Part shown: positions 40,865 through 49,650 of the stretch, one piece after another
Numbering within the stretch: position 1 is the first letter of the stretch
How the letters are laid out: each line of letters starts with the position of its first letter
NCBI RefSeq assembly: GCF_042665095.1
Contig: NZ_JBHTBV010000003.1
Origin: Gordonibacter pamelaeae
Lineage (GTDB): Bacteria; Actinomycetota; Coriobacteriia; Coriobacteriales; Eggerthellaceae
Strand: one strand, 5' to 3'
Length of the DNA stretch: 64,000 nt
Notes under the pieces: model-generated
The model's database searches: none
Told to the model about the DNA's origin: nothing
The model's input: the letters and a program-made list of their open reading frames with translations, nothing else
Position numbers and translations under genes: made by a program

Positions 40865-41917
40865 CTAGAAGAACACCAGGAACAGATGCGTGAACGCGAA
40901 CGCCAGCAGGCCGCAGCCGGGGAACGTGAGCACCCAGGTGCCCACCATGCGGCCGGCAAGGCCCCATTTCACGTTGCGCAGGCTCTTCTCGGCGCCCACG
41001 CCCATGATGGCGGTGGTCTTCGTGTGCGTGGTGGACACCGGCAGGCCCGTGAACGTGGCCAGGCCGATGCAAAAGCAGGCGGAAAGGCAGGCGGCGAAGC
41101 CCTGGTACTGTTCCATCTTCACCATGTTCATGCCCACGGACTTGATGATCTTCTTGCCGCCCACGGCCGTGCCGAGCGCCATCACGGCCGACACCATGAT
41201 GATGAGCCAGAACGGGAACGACACGTCGCCCCCCGACTGGCCGCTCATGGCCAGCATGATGCCCAGCATGCACAGCGACAGGAACTTCTGGCCGTCTTGC
41301 GCGCCATGCAGCACGGCCACGCCGGCGCCGGACACGATCTGCGCCCACTTGAAGAACGAGTTCGCCTTCGAGCGCTCGGCGCGCCGACACGCCTTCTTTA
41401 TGAGGCGCGTGAACAGCCACCCCGTGCCGAACCCGAGCACCGTGGAGATGACCAGGCCGTACACCACCTTCATCCACTCGCCGCCGTTCACGCCGCCCAG
41501 GCCCCCCTGCAGGGCGATGGCCGCGCCGGTGATGCCGGCGATGAGCGAGTGGCTCTGCGACGTGGGTATGCCGAAGTACCAGGCCGCCACGCCCCATACG
41601 ATGATGGCCACCATGGCCGCCGCCAGCGCGACGAGGGCGGCGTGGTTGTCGCCGCCGAAGTCCACCATCTTGAAGATGGTGGCGGCCACGGCCGACGAGA
41701 CCATGGTGATGCCGGCTAGGCCGACGAAGTTGCATATCGCCGCCATGGCGATGGCCGGCGTGGGTTTCATGGCCTTCGTGCCCACGACGGTGGCGATGGC
41801 GTTGGGGGCGTCAGTCGCCCCGTTCACCACGGTGGCGCCCAGCGTCAGGATGACGATAAGGGCGAGTATGGGGTCGCTGACGAACGCTGCAGCGAACGAG
41901 GCGAAATCGTAGCTCAC
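40865..41917 (-). CDS. pit: Pit-family inorganic phosphate transporter
   Basis: 350 residues with ~10 membrane segments. The PHO4 signatures are NGATDAPNAIATVVGTKAM (~33-51) and GIPTSQSHSLIAGITGAAI, with the C-terminal repeat GLPVSTTHTKTTAIMGVG. It takes up phosphate (or metal-phosphate) with protons. No PhoU-like regulator gene follows. Its promoter contains an 11-bp inverted repeat. Confidence 0.93.
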   Translation of the reverse strand: MSYDFASFAAAFVSDPILALIVILTLGATVVNGATDAPNAIATVVGTKAMKPTPAIAMAAICNFVGLAGITMVSSAVAATIFKMVDFGGDNHAALVALAAAMVAIIVWGVAAWYFGIPTSQSHSLIAGITGAAIALQGGLGGVNGGEWMKVVYGLVISTVLGFGTGWLFTRLIKKACRRAERSKANSFFKWAQIVSGAGVAVLHGAQDGQKFLSLCMLGIMLAMSGQSGGDVSFPFWLIIMVSAVMALGTAVGGKKIIKSVGMNMVKMEQYQGFAACLSACFCIGLATFTGLPVSTTHTKTTAIMGVGAEKSLRNVKWGLAGRMVGTWVLTFPGCGLLAFAFTHLFLVFF

Positions 41918-41989
41918 GCGGACTCCCCCTCAAACGAAGGACGCCGATCGGCAAGAGTATTCAACCTGGGATCCCTTTCACGGCTTCGG

Positions 41990-42031
41990 TGACAAAGCAC
42001 ACGGAATTTAATGATAGCGGTGCTTTGTCAA
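41990..42031 (-). promoter_or_regulatory. pit promoter with 11-bp inverted repeat
   Basis: TGACAAAGCAC (41990-42000) and GTGCTTTGTCA (42020-42030) are exact reverse complements around 19 nt. On the minus strand TTGACA (42031-42026) is a consensus -35 and overlaps one arm, with AT-rich -10 candidates in the loop. The site could be a phosphate or metal operator, or a terminator for dxs read-through, although no U-run follows. Confidence 0.6.
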
Positions 42032-42071
42032 GTCAAGGCAACGGAAAGATCAAGTTTAGGTAAAGTCGCTC

Positions 42072-43946
42072 CTATTGCATGCGCTCCTCGATGGAGCGGG
42101 CGATGCCCTCGGGGTCGAGGCCCAGGTCGGCAAGCAGCAGATCGGCCTTGCCCTGCGGCACGAACGTATCGGGGATGCCCAGCGTGAGCGCGGGCACGGC
42201 CCGCCCCAAGCGCGCGAGCTCGCCCAGCACGCCCTCGCCCGCGCCGCCGGACACGATACCGCCCTCCACCGTGACCACGAGGCGCGTCTGCGCCGCGCGC
42301 TCGATGGCGTCGGAGTCGAGCGGCTTCGCCCAGCGCATGTCCACGACGCGCGCATCGATGCCGCGCGCCGCCAGCAGCTCCGCGGCGCCCAGCGCACGGC
42401 CCACCATGCGGCCGAACGCAAGGATGGCCACGTCGGCGCCCTCGCGCACCACCTGCGCCTTCCCCACTTCCAGCACCTGGGGCTCCTCGGGCAGCGGCAC
42501 GCCCTCGGCCGCCCCGCGCGGGTAGCGTATGGCGAACGGACCTCCCAGCGCCAGCGCCGTGTGCAGTGCATGCACGAGCTCGGCCTCGTTCGACGGGGCG
42601 AGCACCCGCATATGCGGCACCATGCGCGTGTACGCGAGGTCGAACATGCCGTGGTGCGTGGGGCCGTCCTCCCCCACCACGCCGGCGCGGTCGATGGCGA
42701 ACACCACGTCCAGGTTCGGCAGCGCGTTGTTGATGATCAGCTGGTCCACCGCGCGCTGGAGGAACGTCGAGTAGATGGCCACGACCGGCTTCTTGCCGCC
42801 GATGGCCAGGCCCGAGGCCAGGCCCACGGCGTGCTCCTCGGCGATGCCCGAGTCCACGAAGCGGCTCGGGAACTCCTCGGCGAAGCCCGCCAGGCCCGTG
42901 CCGTCCTTCATGGCGGCCGTGATGGCCACGATGCGCTCGTCCTTGCGCGCCTCGGCCGCAAGCGCCTCGCCGAACACGCTCGTGTACGAGGGGGCGGCGG
43001 CCGGCTTCTTCCTCACGGCGCCGGTGGCCACGTCGTACGGAGCGATGCCGTGGAACTTCTCGGGGTTGCGCACGGCCGGCTCGTAGCCGGCGCCCTTCTT
43101 CGTCACCACGTGCATGAGCACGGGGGCATCGGTGGCCAGCACCATGGCGAGCGTCTCCTTGAGCGCGCCGATGTCGTGGCCGTCGATGGGCGCCGTGCAC
43201 AGGATGCCCAGCTGCTCGAAGATCATGGTGCGCGGAAGCACGAACTGCTTCATGGACTCCTTCATGTTGCGCCCGAAGTTCGCGAGCGCCTCGCCGAAGG
43301 GGCCGCTGCTCTCCAGCCTCTCCTGGACGGAGTCGCGCGTCTGGCGGTACTGCGAGGAGGCGCGCATGTAGCCGAGGTGCTTCATGAGCGCGCCCACGTT
43401 GCGCGAGATGGACATCTCGTTGTCGTTGAGGATGACCACCATCGGGGTTTGCGCCTGCCCGATGTGGTTGAGCGCCTCGAACGCCATGCCGCCCGAGAGC
43501 GCCGCGTCGCCTATCAGCGCCACCACCCTGTTGTCGCCGCCCGAGAGGTCGCGCGCCTTCGCCAGGCCGAGCGCCACCGACAGCGAGTCGGAGGCATGGC
43601 CCGAGGGGTGCACGTCGTAGGGGCTCTCGCCGGGCTTCGGGAAGCCCGAGAGGCCGCCGTAGGTGCGCAGCGACTTGAACTCGTCGAGGCGCCCCGTGAC
43701 CAGCTTGTGCGCATAGGCCTGGTGCCCCACGTCGAAGATGAACCGGTCGCGCGGGCAGTCCAGCATGCTGTGCACGGCCAGGATGATCTCCACGGCGCCG
43801 AGCGACGAGCCCACGTGCCCGCCCGTCTCCGACGTCACGGCCACGATCTCCTCGCGTATCTCGCGGGCAAGGATGGAAAGCTCCTCGTTGTCCAGCAGCT
43901 TGAGGTCGGCCGGCGACGAGATCACGTCGAGAATGCGATGGTCCAT
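42072..43946 (-). CDS. dxs: 1-deoxy-D-xylulose-5-phosphate synthase
   Basis: 624 residues. First MEP-pathway enzyme: pyruvate plus glyceraldehyde 3-phosphate to DXP, thiamine-diphosphate dependent. GGHVGSSLGAVEI (His near the cofactor), GDAALSGGMAFEALN (ThDP motif) and DRAGVVGEDGPTHHGMFDL are standard. ATG 43946 with GGGGGG upstream is preferred over GTG 43964. dxr and ispG occur ~10 kb away in the window. It follows xseB. Confidence 0.96.
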   Translation of the reverse strand: MDHRILDVISSPADLKLLDNEELSILAREIREEIVAVTSETGGHVGSSLGAVEIILAVHSMLDCPRDRFIFDVGHQAYAHKLVTGRLDEFKSLRTYGGLSGFPKPGESPYDVHPSGHASDSLSVALGLAKARDLSGGDNRVVALIGDAALSGGMAFEALNHIGQAQTPMVVILNDNEMSISRNVGALMKHLGYMRASSQYRQTRDSVQERLESSGPFGEALANFGRNMKESMKQFVLPRTMIFEQLGILCTAPIDGHDIGALKETLAMVLATDAPVLMHVVTKKGAGYEPAVRNPEKFHGIAPYDVATGAVRKKPAAAPSYTSVFGEALAAEARKDERIVAITAAMKDGTGLAGFAEEFPSRFVDSGIAEEHAVGLASGLAIGGKKPVVAIYSTFLQRAVDQLIINNALPNLDVVFAIDRAGVVGEDGPTHHGMFDLAYTRMVPHMRVLAPSNEAELVHALHTALALGGPFAIRYPRGAAEGVPLPEEPQVLEVGKAQVVREGADVAILAFGRMVGRALGAAELLAARGIDARVVDMRWAKPLDSDAIERAAQTRLVVTVEGGIVSGGAGEGVLGELARLGRAVPALTLGIPDTFVPQGKADLLLADLGLDPEGIARSIEERMQ

Positions 43947-43960
43947 GGTCACGCCCCCCG

Positions 43961-44263
43961 TCACGCCTGGGCCGCAGCCGTCGCGGACGCCTCGGCGTCC
44001 GGGCCTGCGGCCTCGGTTTCACCCGCGGCTCCCGCCCCGGCCTCGCGGCCGGTCGCGTCCGCCCCGTCTTCCGTCACGTCCTCGGCGTCCCGGGCCTCGA
44101 TGTTCTCCTCGAGCAGCTCGCTGGCGCGCAGGCCCAGGCCCACGGCCTCCTCGTACAGGGAGAGCGCCTCGTCGAGGGGCATCTCGCTCGAGCCCACGGC
44201 GTCGACGATCTCGTCAAGGCGGGCCTTCACCTGGTCGAAGCTCGCATACGACTCGCCCGCCAC
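43961..44263 (-). CDS. xseB: Exonuclease VII small subunit
   Basis: 100 residues from a GTG with AAGGAGG upstream. YASFDQVKARLDEIVDAVGSSEMPLDEALSLYEEAVGLG is the XseB helical hairpin (quoted in parts: FDQVKARLDEIV, PLDEALSLYEEAV). The last ~35 residues are a low-complexity Ala/Glu/Gly tail beyond usual length. The large-subunit gene xseA is not adjacent; nusB is. Confidence 0.9.
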   Translation of the reverse strand: MAGESYASFDQVKARLDEIVDAVGSSEMPLDEALSLYEEAVGLGLRASELLEENIEARDAEDVTEDGADATGREAGAGAAGETEAAGPDAEASATAAAQA

Positions 44264-44264
44264 G

Positions 44265-44747
44265 TCACGCCTCCTTCGGCGTTTCTTCTGCTGCGCCGTT
44301 TACCGGGGCGCTCTTCGGCGCCGCCTTCTCCTCGTCCAGGATCTTGGCGATGCGGCCCAGCACGCCGTTCACGAAGCGCGGCGACTCGTCCTCGCCGCCG
44401 AAGTCCTTCGCCAGCTCCACGGCCTCGTTGATCGTGACCGAGGTGGGCACGTCGTCCACGTACATCATCTCGTAGGTGGCCAAGCGCAGGATGGAGCGGT
44501 CGACGATGGGCATGCGCGCAAGCGCCCAGTTCTCCGACGTGGCCGCCAGATGCTTGTCGATGGCCACGCGGTGCGCCTCCACGCCGCGCACGAGCGCCGT
44601 GGCGTAGTCGGGCAGCGGGCCGTCCTCGGCCAGGTAGCGGCCTTCCTCGGCGATCTTGGTAGCGCCCTCGTCCGTGATCTCGCTCGTGTAGAGCAGCGCG
44701 AGCGCCGAGCGGCGCGCACGCGTTCGTTCATGTCGTTTAGCAGCCAT
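44265..44747 (-). CDS. nusB: Transcription antitermination factor
   Basis: 160 residues. RARRSALALLYTSEI (boxA-RNA-binding N-terminus) and PTSVTINEAVELAKDFGGEDESPRFVNGVLG are the core NusB motifs. It binds boxA with S10 in rRNA antitermination. The C-terminal ~20 residues are a charged extension. One nucleotide separates its stop from the xseB start. Confidence 0.94.
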   Translation of the reverse strand: MAAKRHERTRARRSALALLYTSEITDEGATKIAEEGRYLAEDGPLPDYATALVRGVEAHRVAIDKHLAATSENWALARMPIVDRSILRLATYEMMYVDDVPTSVTINEAVELAKDFGGEDESPRFVNGVLGRIAKILDEEKAAPKSAPVNGAAEETPKEA

Positions 44748-44768
44748 AGAAGCTCAGCAAACCTCCGG

Positions 44769-45116
44769 CTAACCGGCAAACTGGATGCCGTCGATGTACA
44801 CGTCGACCGAGGAGACCTGCGCCCCCACCTGGCTCGCCACGGCATCGGCCACGGCCTGGCGCAGGTTGGCGGCCAGGTCGGGCAGCACGTAGCCGTAGTA
44901 CACGTCCACGCGCACCGAGATGACCAGCTTGTCGTCCTCGTCCACGGCGATGTCGATGCCCTGCGTGGACGGCTTGGCGCCGAACACGGAGCGCAGGCCG
45001 CCTGCGGCGGCGGAGCCCACGGAGGCCACGCCCTCTACCTCGTTGGCCGCAATGGACACGATCGTCTCGACGACACCCGGCGCAAGCGCCATGCCGTCAA
45101 GGTTCAGCTCGTTCAT
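44769..45116 (-). CDS. Asp23/Gls24-family envelope stress protein
   Basis: 115 residues. LAPGVVETIVSIAANEVEGVASVG and VRVDVYYGYVLPDLAANLRQAVADAV fit the Asp23/Gls24 family. These proteins localise near the membrane through AmaP partners in other Gram-positives. It overlaps the accC stop (ATGA) and precedes nusB, an arrangement common in Firmicutes and Coriobacteriia around accC/nusB. Confidence 0.9.
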   Translation of the reverse strand: MNELNLDGMALAPGVVETIVSIAANEVEGVASVGSAAAGGLRSVFGAKPSTQGIDIAVDEDDKLVISVRVDVYYGYVLPDLAANLRQAVADAVASQVGAQVSSVDVYIDGIQFAG

Positions 45117-46465
45117 AACACGTCTCCCATCTGGGTTTCAATAAAGTCGGTCGTCGCATCGCCCGCGCAGAACACGGCGTTGTCCAGCACACGGCGGTGG
45201 AACGAGATGGTGGTCTCGATGCCCTCGATGACGAACTCGTCGAGGGCGCGGCGGCCACGCGCAAGGGCCTCCTCGCGATCCTGTCCGTACACCACGAGCT
45301 TCGCCACGAGCGAGTCGTAGTAGGGCGAGATGCGCGAGCCCGTGCGCACGTAGCTCTCCACCCGAACGCCGGGGCCCGCCGGAGGCTCGAACTTGGTGAT
45401 GGTGCCCGGGCACGGGCGGAAGCCGTGCGCGGGGTCCTCCGCGTTGATGCGGAACTCCATCGCATGGCCGAACGGGACGAACGGAGCGCGGGAGGCGCAG
45501 CTGATGGGCTCGCCGGAGGCGATGCGCAGCTGCTCCTTGATGATGTCGGTGCCGGTGATCTGCTCGGTCACGGGATGCTCCACCTGCACGCGCGTGTTCA
45601 TTTCCATGAAGTAGAAGTTGCCGCGCTCGTCGAGCAGAAACTCGATCGTGCCGGCGTTCTTGTAGTTCACGGCGCGCACGGCCTTGATGGCCGCCACGCC
45701 CATGGCACGGCGCAGGTCCTCGGTGAGCGCCGGCGAGGGCGCCTCCTCGATGAGCTTCTGATGGCGGCGCTGCACGGAGCAGTCGCGCTCGCAGAGCGCC
45801 AGGTTGTTGCCGAAGTCGTCGGCCAGCACCTGCACCTCCACATGGCGCGGGCGCAGCACGAGCTTCTCCAGGTACACGCCGTCGTTGCCGAACGCGGCGC
45901 CGGCCTCGGTGCGGGCAGCCTGGTACTGGGCCTCGAGGTCGGCCGGGTCGTGCACCTCGCGCATGCCCTTGCCGCCGCCGCCCGCCGTGGCCTTGATGAG
46001 CACGGGATAGCCCACGCTGTCCGCGAACGCCTTGGCCTCGGCAGCCGTGTCGATGCAGCCGTCGGAGCCGGGCACCGTGGGCACGCCGCAGGACTTCATG
46101 GTCTCGCGCGCCATGCTCTTGTCGCCCATGCGCTCGATGCAGTCGGCCGCGGGGCCTATGAACACCAGGTCGTTGTCCACGCAGGCGCGGGCGAAGTCGG
46201 CGTTCTCGGCCAGGAAGCCGTAGCCGGGGTGGATGGCCTCGGCGCCGGCGTTCTTGGCGGCGGCGATGATGCTGGGCATGACGAGGTAGCTCTTGTTCGC
46301 CTGGGCGGGGCCGATGCACACGGCCTCGTCGGCGTACTGCACGGGATAGGTGTCCGCGTCCTCCGTGGAGTACACCGCCACCGTCTTCACGCCCAGCTCC
46401 TTGGCGGCGCGCATGATGCGCAGCGCCACCTCGCCGCGGTTCGCTACCAGTATCTTGCTAAACAT
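45113..46465 (-). CDS. accC: Biotin carboxylase subunit
   Basis: 450 residues. It carboxylates the biotin on a carrier domain with ATP and bicarbonate. FSKILVANRGEVALRIMRA, GGGGKGM (ATP-binding loop), EMNTRVQVEHPVTE and the MEFRINAED strand are diagnostic. The start overlaps the pycB stop (TAATG), so it is made in step with the carboxyltransferase/BCCP protein encoded upstream. It may function in a two-subunit pyruvate carboxylase rather than acetyl-CoA carboxylase. Confidence 0.94.
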   Translation of the reverse strand: MFSKILVANRGEVALRIMRAAKELGVKTVAVYSTEDADTYPVQYADEAVCIGPAQANKSYLVMPSIIAAAKNAGAEAIHPGYGFLAENADFARACVDNDLVFIGPAADCIERMGDKSMARETMKSCGVPTVPGSDGCIDTAAEAKAFADSVGYPVLIKATAGGGGKGMREVHDPADLEAQYQAARTEAGAAFGNDGVYLEKLVLRPRHVEVQVLADDFGNNLALCERDCSVQRRHQKLIEEAPSPALTEDLRRAMGVAAIKAVRAVNYKNAGTIEFLLDERGNFYFMEMNTRVQVEHPVTEQITGTDIIKEQLRIASGEPISCASRAPFVPFGHAMEFRINAEDPAHGFRPCPGTITKFEPPAGPGVRVESYVRTGSRISPYYDSLVAKLVVYGQDREEALARGRRALDEFVIEGIETTISFHRRVLDNAVFCAGDATTDFIETQMGDVL

Positions 46466-48357
46466 TACGCCGTCTCCGGGGCCGGGGCCGGGGCGCCGTG
46501 GGGCTCGACGTAGAACAGCGGCGTGCCGAACTCCACGGGCGAGGCATCCTCGAGGCACACCTCGCGCACCGTGCCCATCTCCTCGGCCGTGATCTCGTTC
46601 ATGAGCTTCATGGCCTCCACGATGCAGAGCGTCTGGTTGGCAGCGACCTCGTCGCCCACCTGCACGAACGGCGGCTCGCCGGGCGCGGGGGACGTGTAGA
46701 ACGTGCCCACCATGGGAGCCGTCACGCAGTACCAGTTGGAGGGGCGCTCGATACCGTCGCCGGCGGAAGCGGAAGCCTCGGCCGCAGGAGCGGGGGCGAC
46801 GGCGGCCACCGACGCCGTGGCGGCTGCAGCCGCCACGGCGTCGGAGGACAGCGTGCCCGGCATGCGCACGGCGATGCGCGTGCCCTCCTCCTCGACTACG
46901 ATCTCGCCGACGCCGCTCTCCTCGGCGACGCGAACCAGCTCGCGAATCTGATTGATGTCCACGTAATCGTCCTCCTTGGTATGGCTCGACTCCTGCTCCA
47001 TGAGGAAGTCGACCTTCTCCGATGTGCGGTGCTTGCTCAGGTACGTGCGCGCCTCGTTCGGGAACAGGGCGTACATGAGCACGTCCTCCTCGCTCTTCGC
47101 GAGGTCGCCGATCTCGTCCTCCACCTGGGAGTACGTGGTGGTCACGAGCGAGCCGGGGGCCACGTCGGGCGGCAGCATCTCGGAGTTGCCCACGACCTTG
47201 GCCACGATGTCCTTGTCCATGCGGCCCGGCGCCTTGCCGTAGTAGCCGCAGATGTAGTCCTTCATCTCCTTGGACACGACGCTCCAGCGCTTGCCGGTGA
47301 GCACGTTGAACACGGCCTGCGTGCCCACGATCTGCGACAGGGGCGTGACGAGCGGCGGGTAGCCCACCTCGGCGCGCACCTTCGGGATCTCCTGCATGAC
47401 CTCGGGCAGGCGGTCGCCGGCGTTCTGGATCTCCAGCTGCGACACCAGGTTCGACATCATGCCGCCGGGCACCTGGTGCGAGTACACCTTCATGTGCGTG
47501 AGCGAGGACACGCCGCGCTTGTAGTGGCCGCGCTTGCGCACCTCCTCCCAGTACTCGGCGATCTCGAACAGCAGGTCCAGGTTCAGGCCCGTGTCGTAGC
47601 GGCTCTCCTGGAGGGCGGCCACGATCATCTCCACCGCAGGGTGCGAGTTGCCGAAGGCGAGCGGCGCGTGGGCCGTGTCCGCGATGGCGGCGCCGGCCTC
47701 GGCGGCCTTGATGATGTTGGCGGGCGCCATGCCGCCCACGTAATGGCAGTGGATGTGCAGCGGCAGGCCGATCTCGGCGTTGAACGCCTTCACCATGCGC
47801 TCGGTGCGGTAGGGCGTGAGCATGCCGGCCATGTCCTTGATGGCGATGGAGTCGGCGCCCAGATCCTTCATCTTCTGGCCGTACTCCAGGTAGCTGTCAA
47901 GCGTGTGGACGGGCGACATGGTGTAGGAGATGGCGCCCTCGAAGTGGCCGCCGCATTCCTTGATGGCCTCGGCGTTGTCCACGACGTTGCGGATATCGTT
48001 GAGGGCGTCGAACACGCGGAACACGTGGATGCCGTTGCGCTTGGAAGCCTTGATGAAACGGTTGCAGATCTCGCGCGAGTAATGCTTGTACCCCACGAGG
48101 TTCTGACCGCGGGACAGCATGGCGAGCGGCGTGTTCGGCGTGTTCGCCTTGATAGATCGCAGACGCTCCCACGGGTTCTCGTCGAGAAAGCGCAGGCACG
48201 TGTCGAACGTCGCGCCGCCCCAAGCCTCGATAGCCCAGTACCCGACCCGGTCCATCTTCGGCAGGATCGGCAGCATGTCCCCGATCTGCATGCGCGTGGC
48301 CCAGAGGCTCTGCTGGCCGTCGCGGATCGTGGTATCCATGATTTGAAGTCTCGGCAT
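46465..48357 (-). CDS. pycB: Carboxyltransferase-biotin carrier fusion (PycB/OadA-like)
   Basis: 630 residues. The carboxyltransferase (1-~290) has DTTIRDGQQSLWATRM, the metal-lysine AIKDMAGML and the HIHCHYVGG His pair; a PYC/OADA conserved domain follows (~300-470). The C-terminus (~560-630) is a biotinyl domain with EAMKLMNEI, preceded by an AccB-like region (DINQIRELVRVAEESGVGEI) and an Ala-rich hinge. It transfers carboxyl between biotin and pyruvate/oxaloacetate. No membrane decarboxylase (OadB) is adjacent, favouring pyruvate carboxylation, but direction is not proven. Confidence 0.93.
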   Translation of the reverse strand: MPRLQIMDTTIRDGQQSLWATRMQIGDMLPILPKMDRVGYWAIEAWGGATFDTCLRFLDENPWERLRSIKANTPNTPLAMLSRGQNLVGYKHYSREICNRFIKASKRNGIHVFRVFDALNDIRNVVDNAEAIKECGGHFEGAISYTMSPVHTLDSYLEYGQKMKDLGADSIAIKDMAGMLTPYRTERMVKAFNAEIGLPLHIHCHYVGGMAPANIIKAAEAGAAIADTAHAPLAFGNSHPAVEMIVAALQESRYDTGLNLDLLFEIAEYWEEVRKRGHYKRGVSSLTHMKVYSHQVPGGMMSNLVSQLEIQNAGDRLPEVMQEIPKVRAEVGYPPLVTPLSQIVGTQAVFNVLTGKRWSVVSKEMKDYICGYYGKAPGRMDKDIVAKVVGNSEMLPPDVAPGSLVTTTYSQVEDEIGDLAKSEEDVLMYALFPNEARTYLSKHRTSEKVDFLMEQESSHTKEDDYVDINQIRELVRVAEESGVGEIVVEEEGTRIAVRMPGTLSSDAVAAAAATASVAAVAPAPAAEASASAGDGIERPSNWYCVTAPMVGTFYTSPAPGEPPFVQVGDEVAANQTLCIVEAMKLMNEITAEEMGTVREVCLEDASPVEFGTPLFYVEPHGAPAPAPETA

Positions 48358-48405
48358 GAACTCACACCCCCTTCGATTTGCAGTTAGTCAAAGATCGAAT
48401 ATCCG

Positions 48406-48411
48406 ATTATA
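48406..48411 (-). promoter_or_regulatory. Candidate -10 box of the pycB operon
   Basis: TATAAT on the minus strand, 49 bp upstream of pycB. No clear -35 is present. The remainder of the 48358-48623 gap holds no gene that I can support. Confidence 0.45.
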
Positions 48412-48573
48412 GAGGAAGGTTGAGGTCGCGGCGTAGATGCCGGGTGAAATTCACTGCTAAGCAACAGAATAGGGGGACGAGGGGCGCAAACGGCCGTGCT
48501 TCGCGCAGGCGGGTGGCGGGCCAACCGCACGCATCCCGAAATGAGCGGCTTTGTCGTCCGGCGCAGACAAAGT

Positions 48574-48589
48574 GTATTCAGCTGAATAC
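48574..48589. promoter_or_regulatory. Perfect 16-bp palindrome upstream of the XRE gene
   Basis: GTATTCAGCTGAATAC is perfectly self-complementary, with partial symmetry continuing outward (AAAGT.../...ACTTT). It lies 35-50 bp before the XRE regulator start and is the likely autoregulatory operator. Confidence 0.68.
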
Positions 48590-48623
48590 TTTCAACTTTG
48601 GAGGCTCGCCTACGATTTCGATC

Positions 48624-48920
48624 ATGCCGGAGAAGTCACGACAGGCCAAGATGCTGGGCAAGGACCCCCTTGTCCAACTCCTCGCGCGCACGTTCGGCGA
48701 GAACGTGCGCGTCCTGCGCGAAAGCCAGCACCTGACGAAAAAGGAGCTGGCGGACATGGTAGGGTCCAGCCGAAGCCACATCACCGACATCGAGGACGGC
48801 TTGATAGACGCCGACTTCTCGAAGGTCGTGAAGTTCGCACGGGCTTTCGAGCGCCCCCTCGACGCCCTTTTGGCCCCCGGAGGAGCCCTCCATTCCCTGG
48901 GCGAGAACGAGAGGGGCTAG
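48624..48920 (+). CDS. XRE-family helix-turn-helix regulator
   Basis: 98 residues. The HTH_3 domain (~23-80) contains LRESQHLTKKELADMVGSSRSHITDIEDGLIDAD. There is no recognisable effector or antitoxin tail. The ATG at 48624 is 19 nt past GGAGG, farther than normal; an ATT at 48615 would be better spaced, so the true start is uncertain. It stands alone between the pycB promoter and the proS cluster. Confidence 0.82.
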   Translation: MPEKSRQAKMLGKDPLVQLLARTFGENVRVLRESQHLTKKELADMVGSSRSHITDIEDGLIDADFSKVVKFARAFERPLDALLAPGGALHSLGENERG

Positions 48921-48996
48921 CCCCGCAGCCCAGCCTGGCCCGCCCGACCCGGATGGCGTTTTGGACGCCTGACCGGCTGGAACAGGCTAGGAGCCC

Positions 48997-49650
48997 CTAG
49001 AGCAGGCACCCGCGGAGCTCTTCCACGTTGCGGCATGCGACCTCCGGCTTTTCCGCCAGCAGCACCTCTTCGGGGAACATGCCCCACAGGACCGCGGCGG
49101 TGGGGCAGCCGGCGCCGCGCCCGGCCTGGAGGTCGAAGGGACTGTCGCCCACGTACGCGCACTCCTCGGGGCGCAGGCCCAGCTGGCGGCAGCCCTGGAG
49201 GACCGGGCCGGGATCGGGCTTGTGGGCAGCGCAGTCGTCGGAGCCTATGAGCAGGTCGAACGCGCCGTCCAAGCCGAACGTGGCCAGGCCGCGCACGGCA
49301 GCCTCGTGGCGCTTCGAGGTCACCACGCCGAAGGGCAGCCCCGTCTCCCGCAGGTCAGCCAGCAGCTCGGGCACGCCGGGGAAGATGCGGATGAGGTCGT
49401 CGTGCACGCGGGCGTTGTAGTCGCGGTAGACGGCGAGCAGCTCGTCGTGCACCTCCTGGTCGTCCGTGAAGTCCCACATCTGCACCGTGAGCGGCTGGCC
49501 CACCTTGGCCATGAGCAGCTCGTCGGGCATGCTCTTCCCCAGCACCGTCTCCACGGCATGGCGGAACGAAACCAAAATCAGGCGCTGGGTATCGAGCAGG
49601 GTGCCGTCCAGGTCGAACAGCACCCCGCGCACGTCCGGGAAGGAGCTCAT
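48997..49650 (-). CDS. HAD-superfamily phosphatase, Gph/PpaX-like
   Basis: 217 residues. Motif I is FDLDGTLLDT, motif II VVTSKR, motif III/IV KPDPGPV and YVGDSPFDLQAGRGAG. A cap of helices (residues ~15-80) makes it subfamily IA, such as phosphoglycolate or pyrophosphate phosphatase. The start overlaps the proS stop (TGATG). Confidence 0.92.
   Translation of the reverse strand: MSSFPDVRGVLFDLDGTLLDTQRLILVSFRHAVETVLGKSMPDELLMAKVGQPLTVQMWDFTDDQEVHDELLAVYRDYNARVHDDLIRIFPGVPELLADLRETGLPFGVVTSKRHEAAVRGLATFGLDGAFDLLIGSDDCAAHKPDPGPVLQGCRQLGLRPEECAYVGDSPFDLQAGRGAGCPTAAVLWGMFPEEVLLAEKPEVACRNVEELRGCLL

Noticed and set aside
42075..45320. 1081-codon open frame on the plus strand
   Set aside because: It lies opposite dxs, xseB, nusB and the Asp23 gene, all with strong family motifs. 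Long antisense frames are expected at this GC content, and its composition (Arg/His/Gly-rich) is that of a shadow frame.
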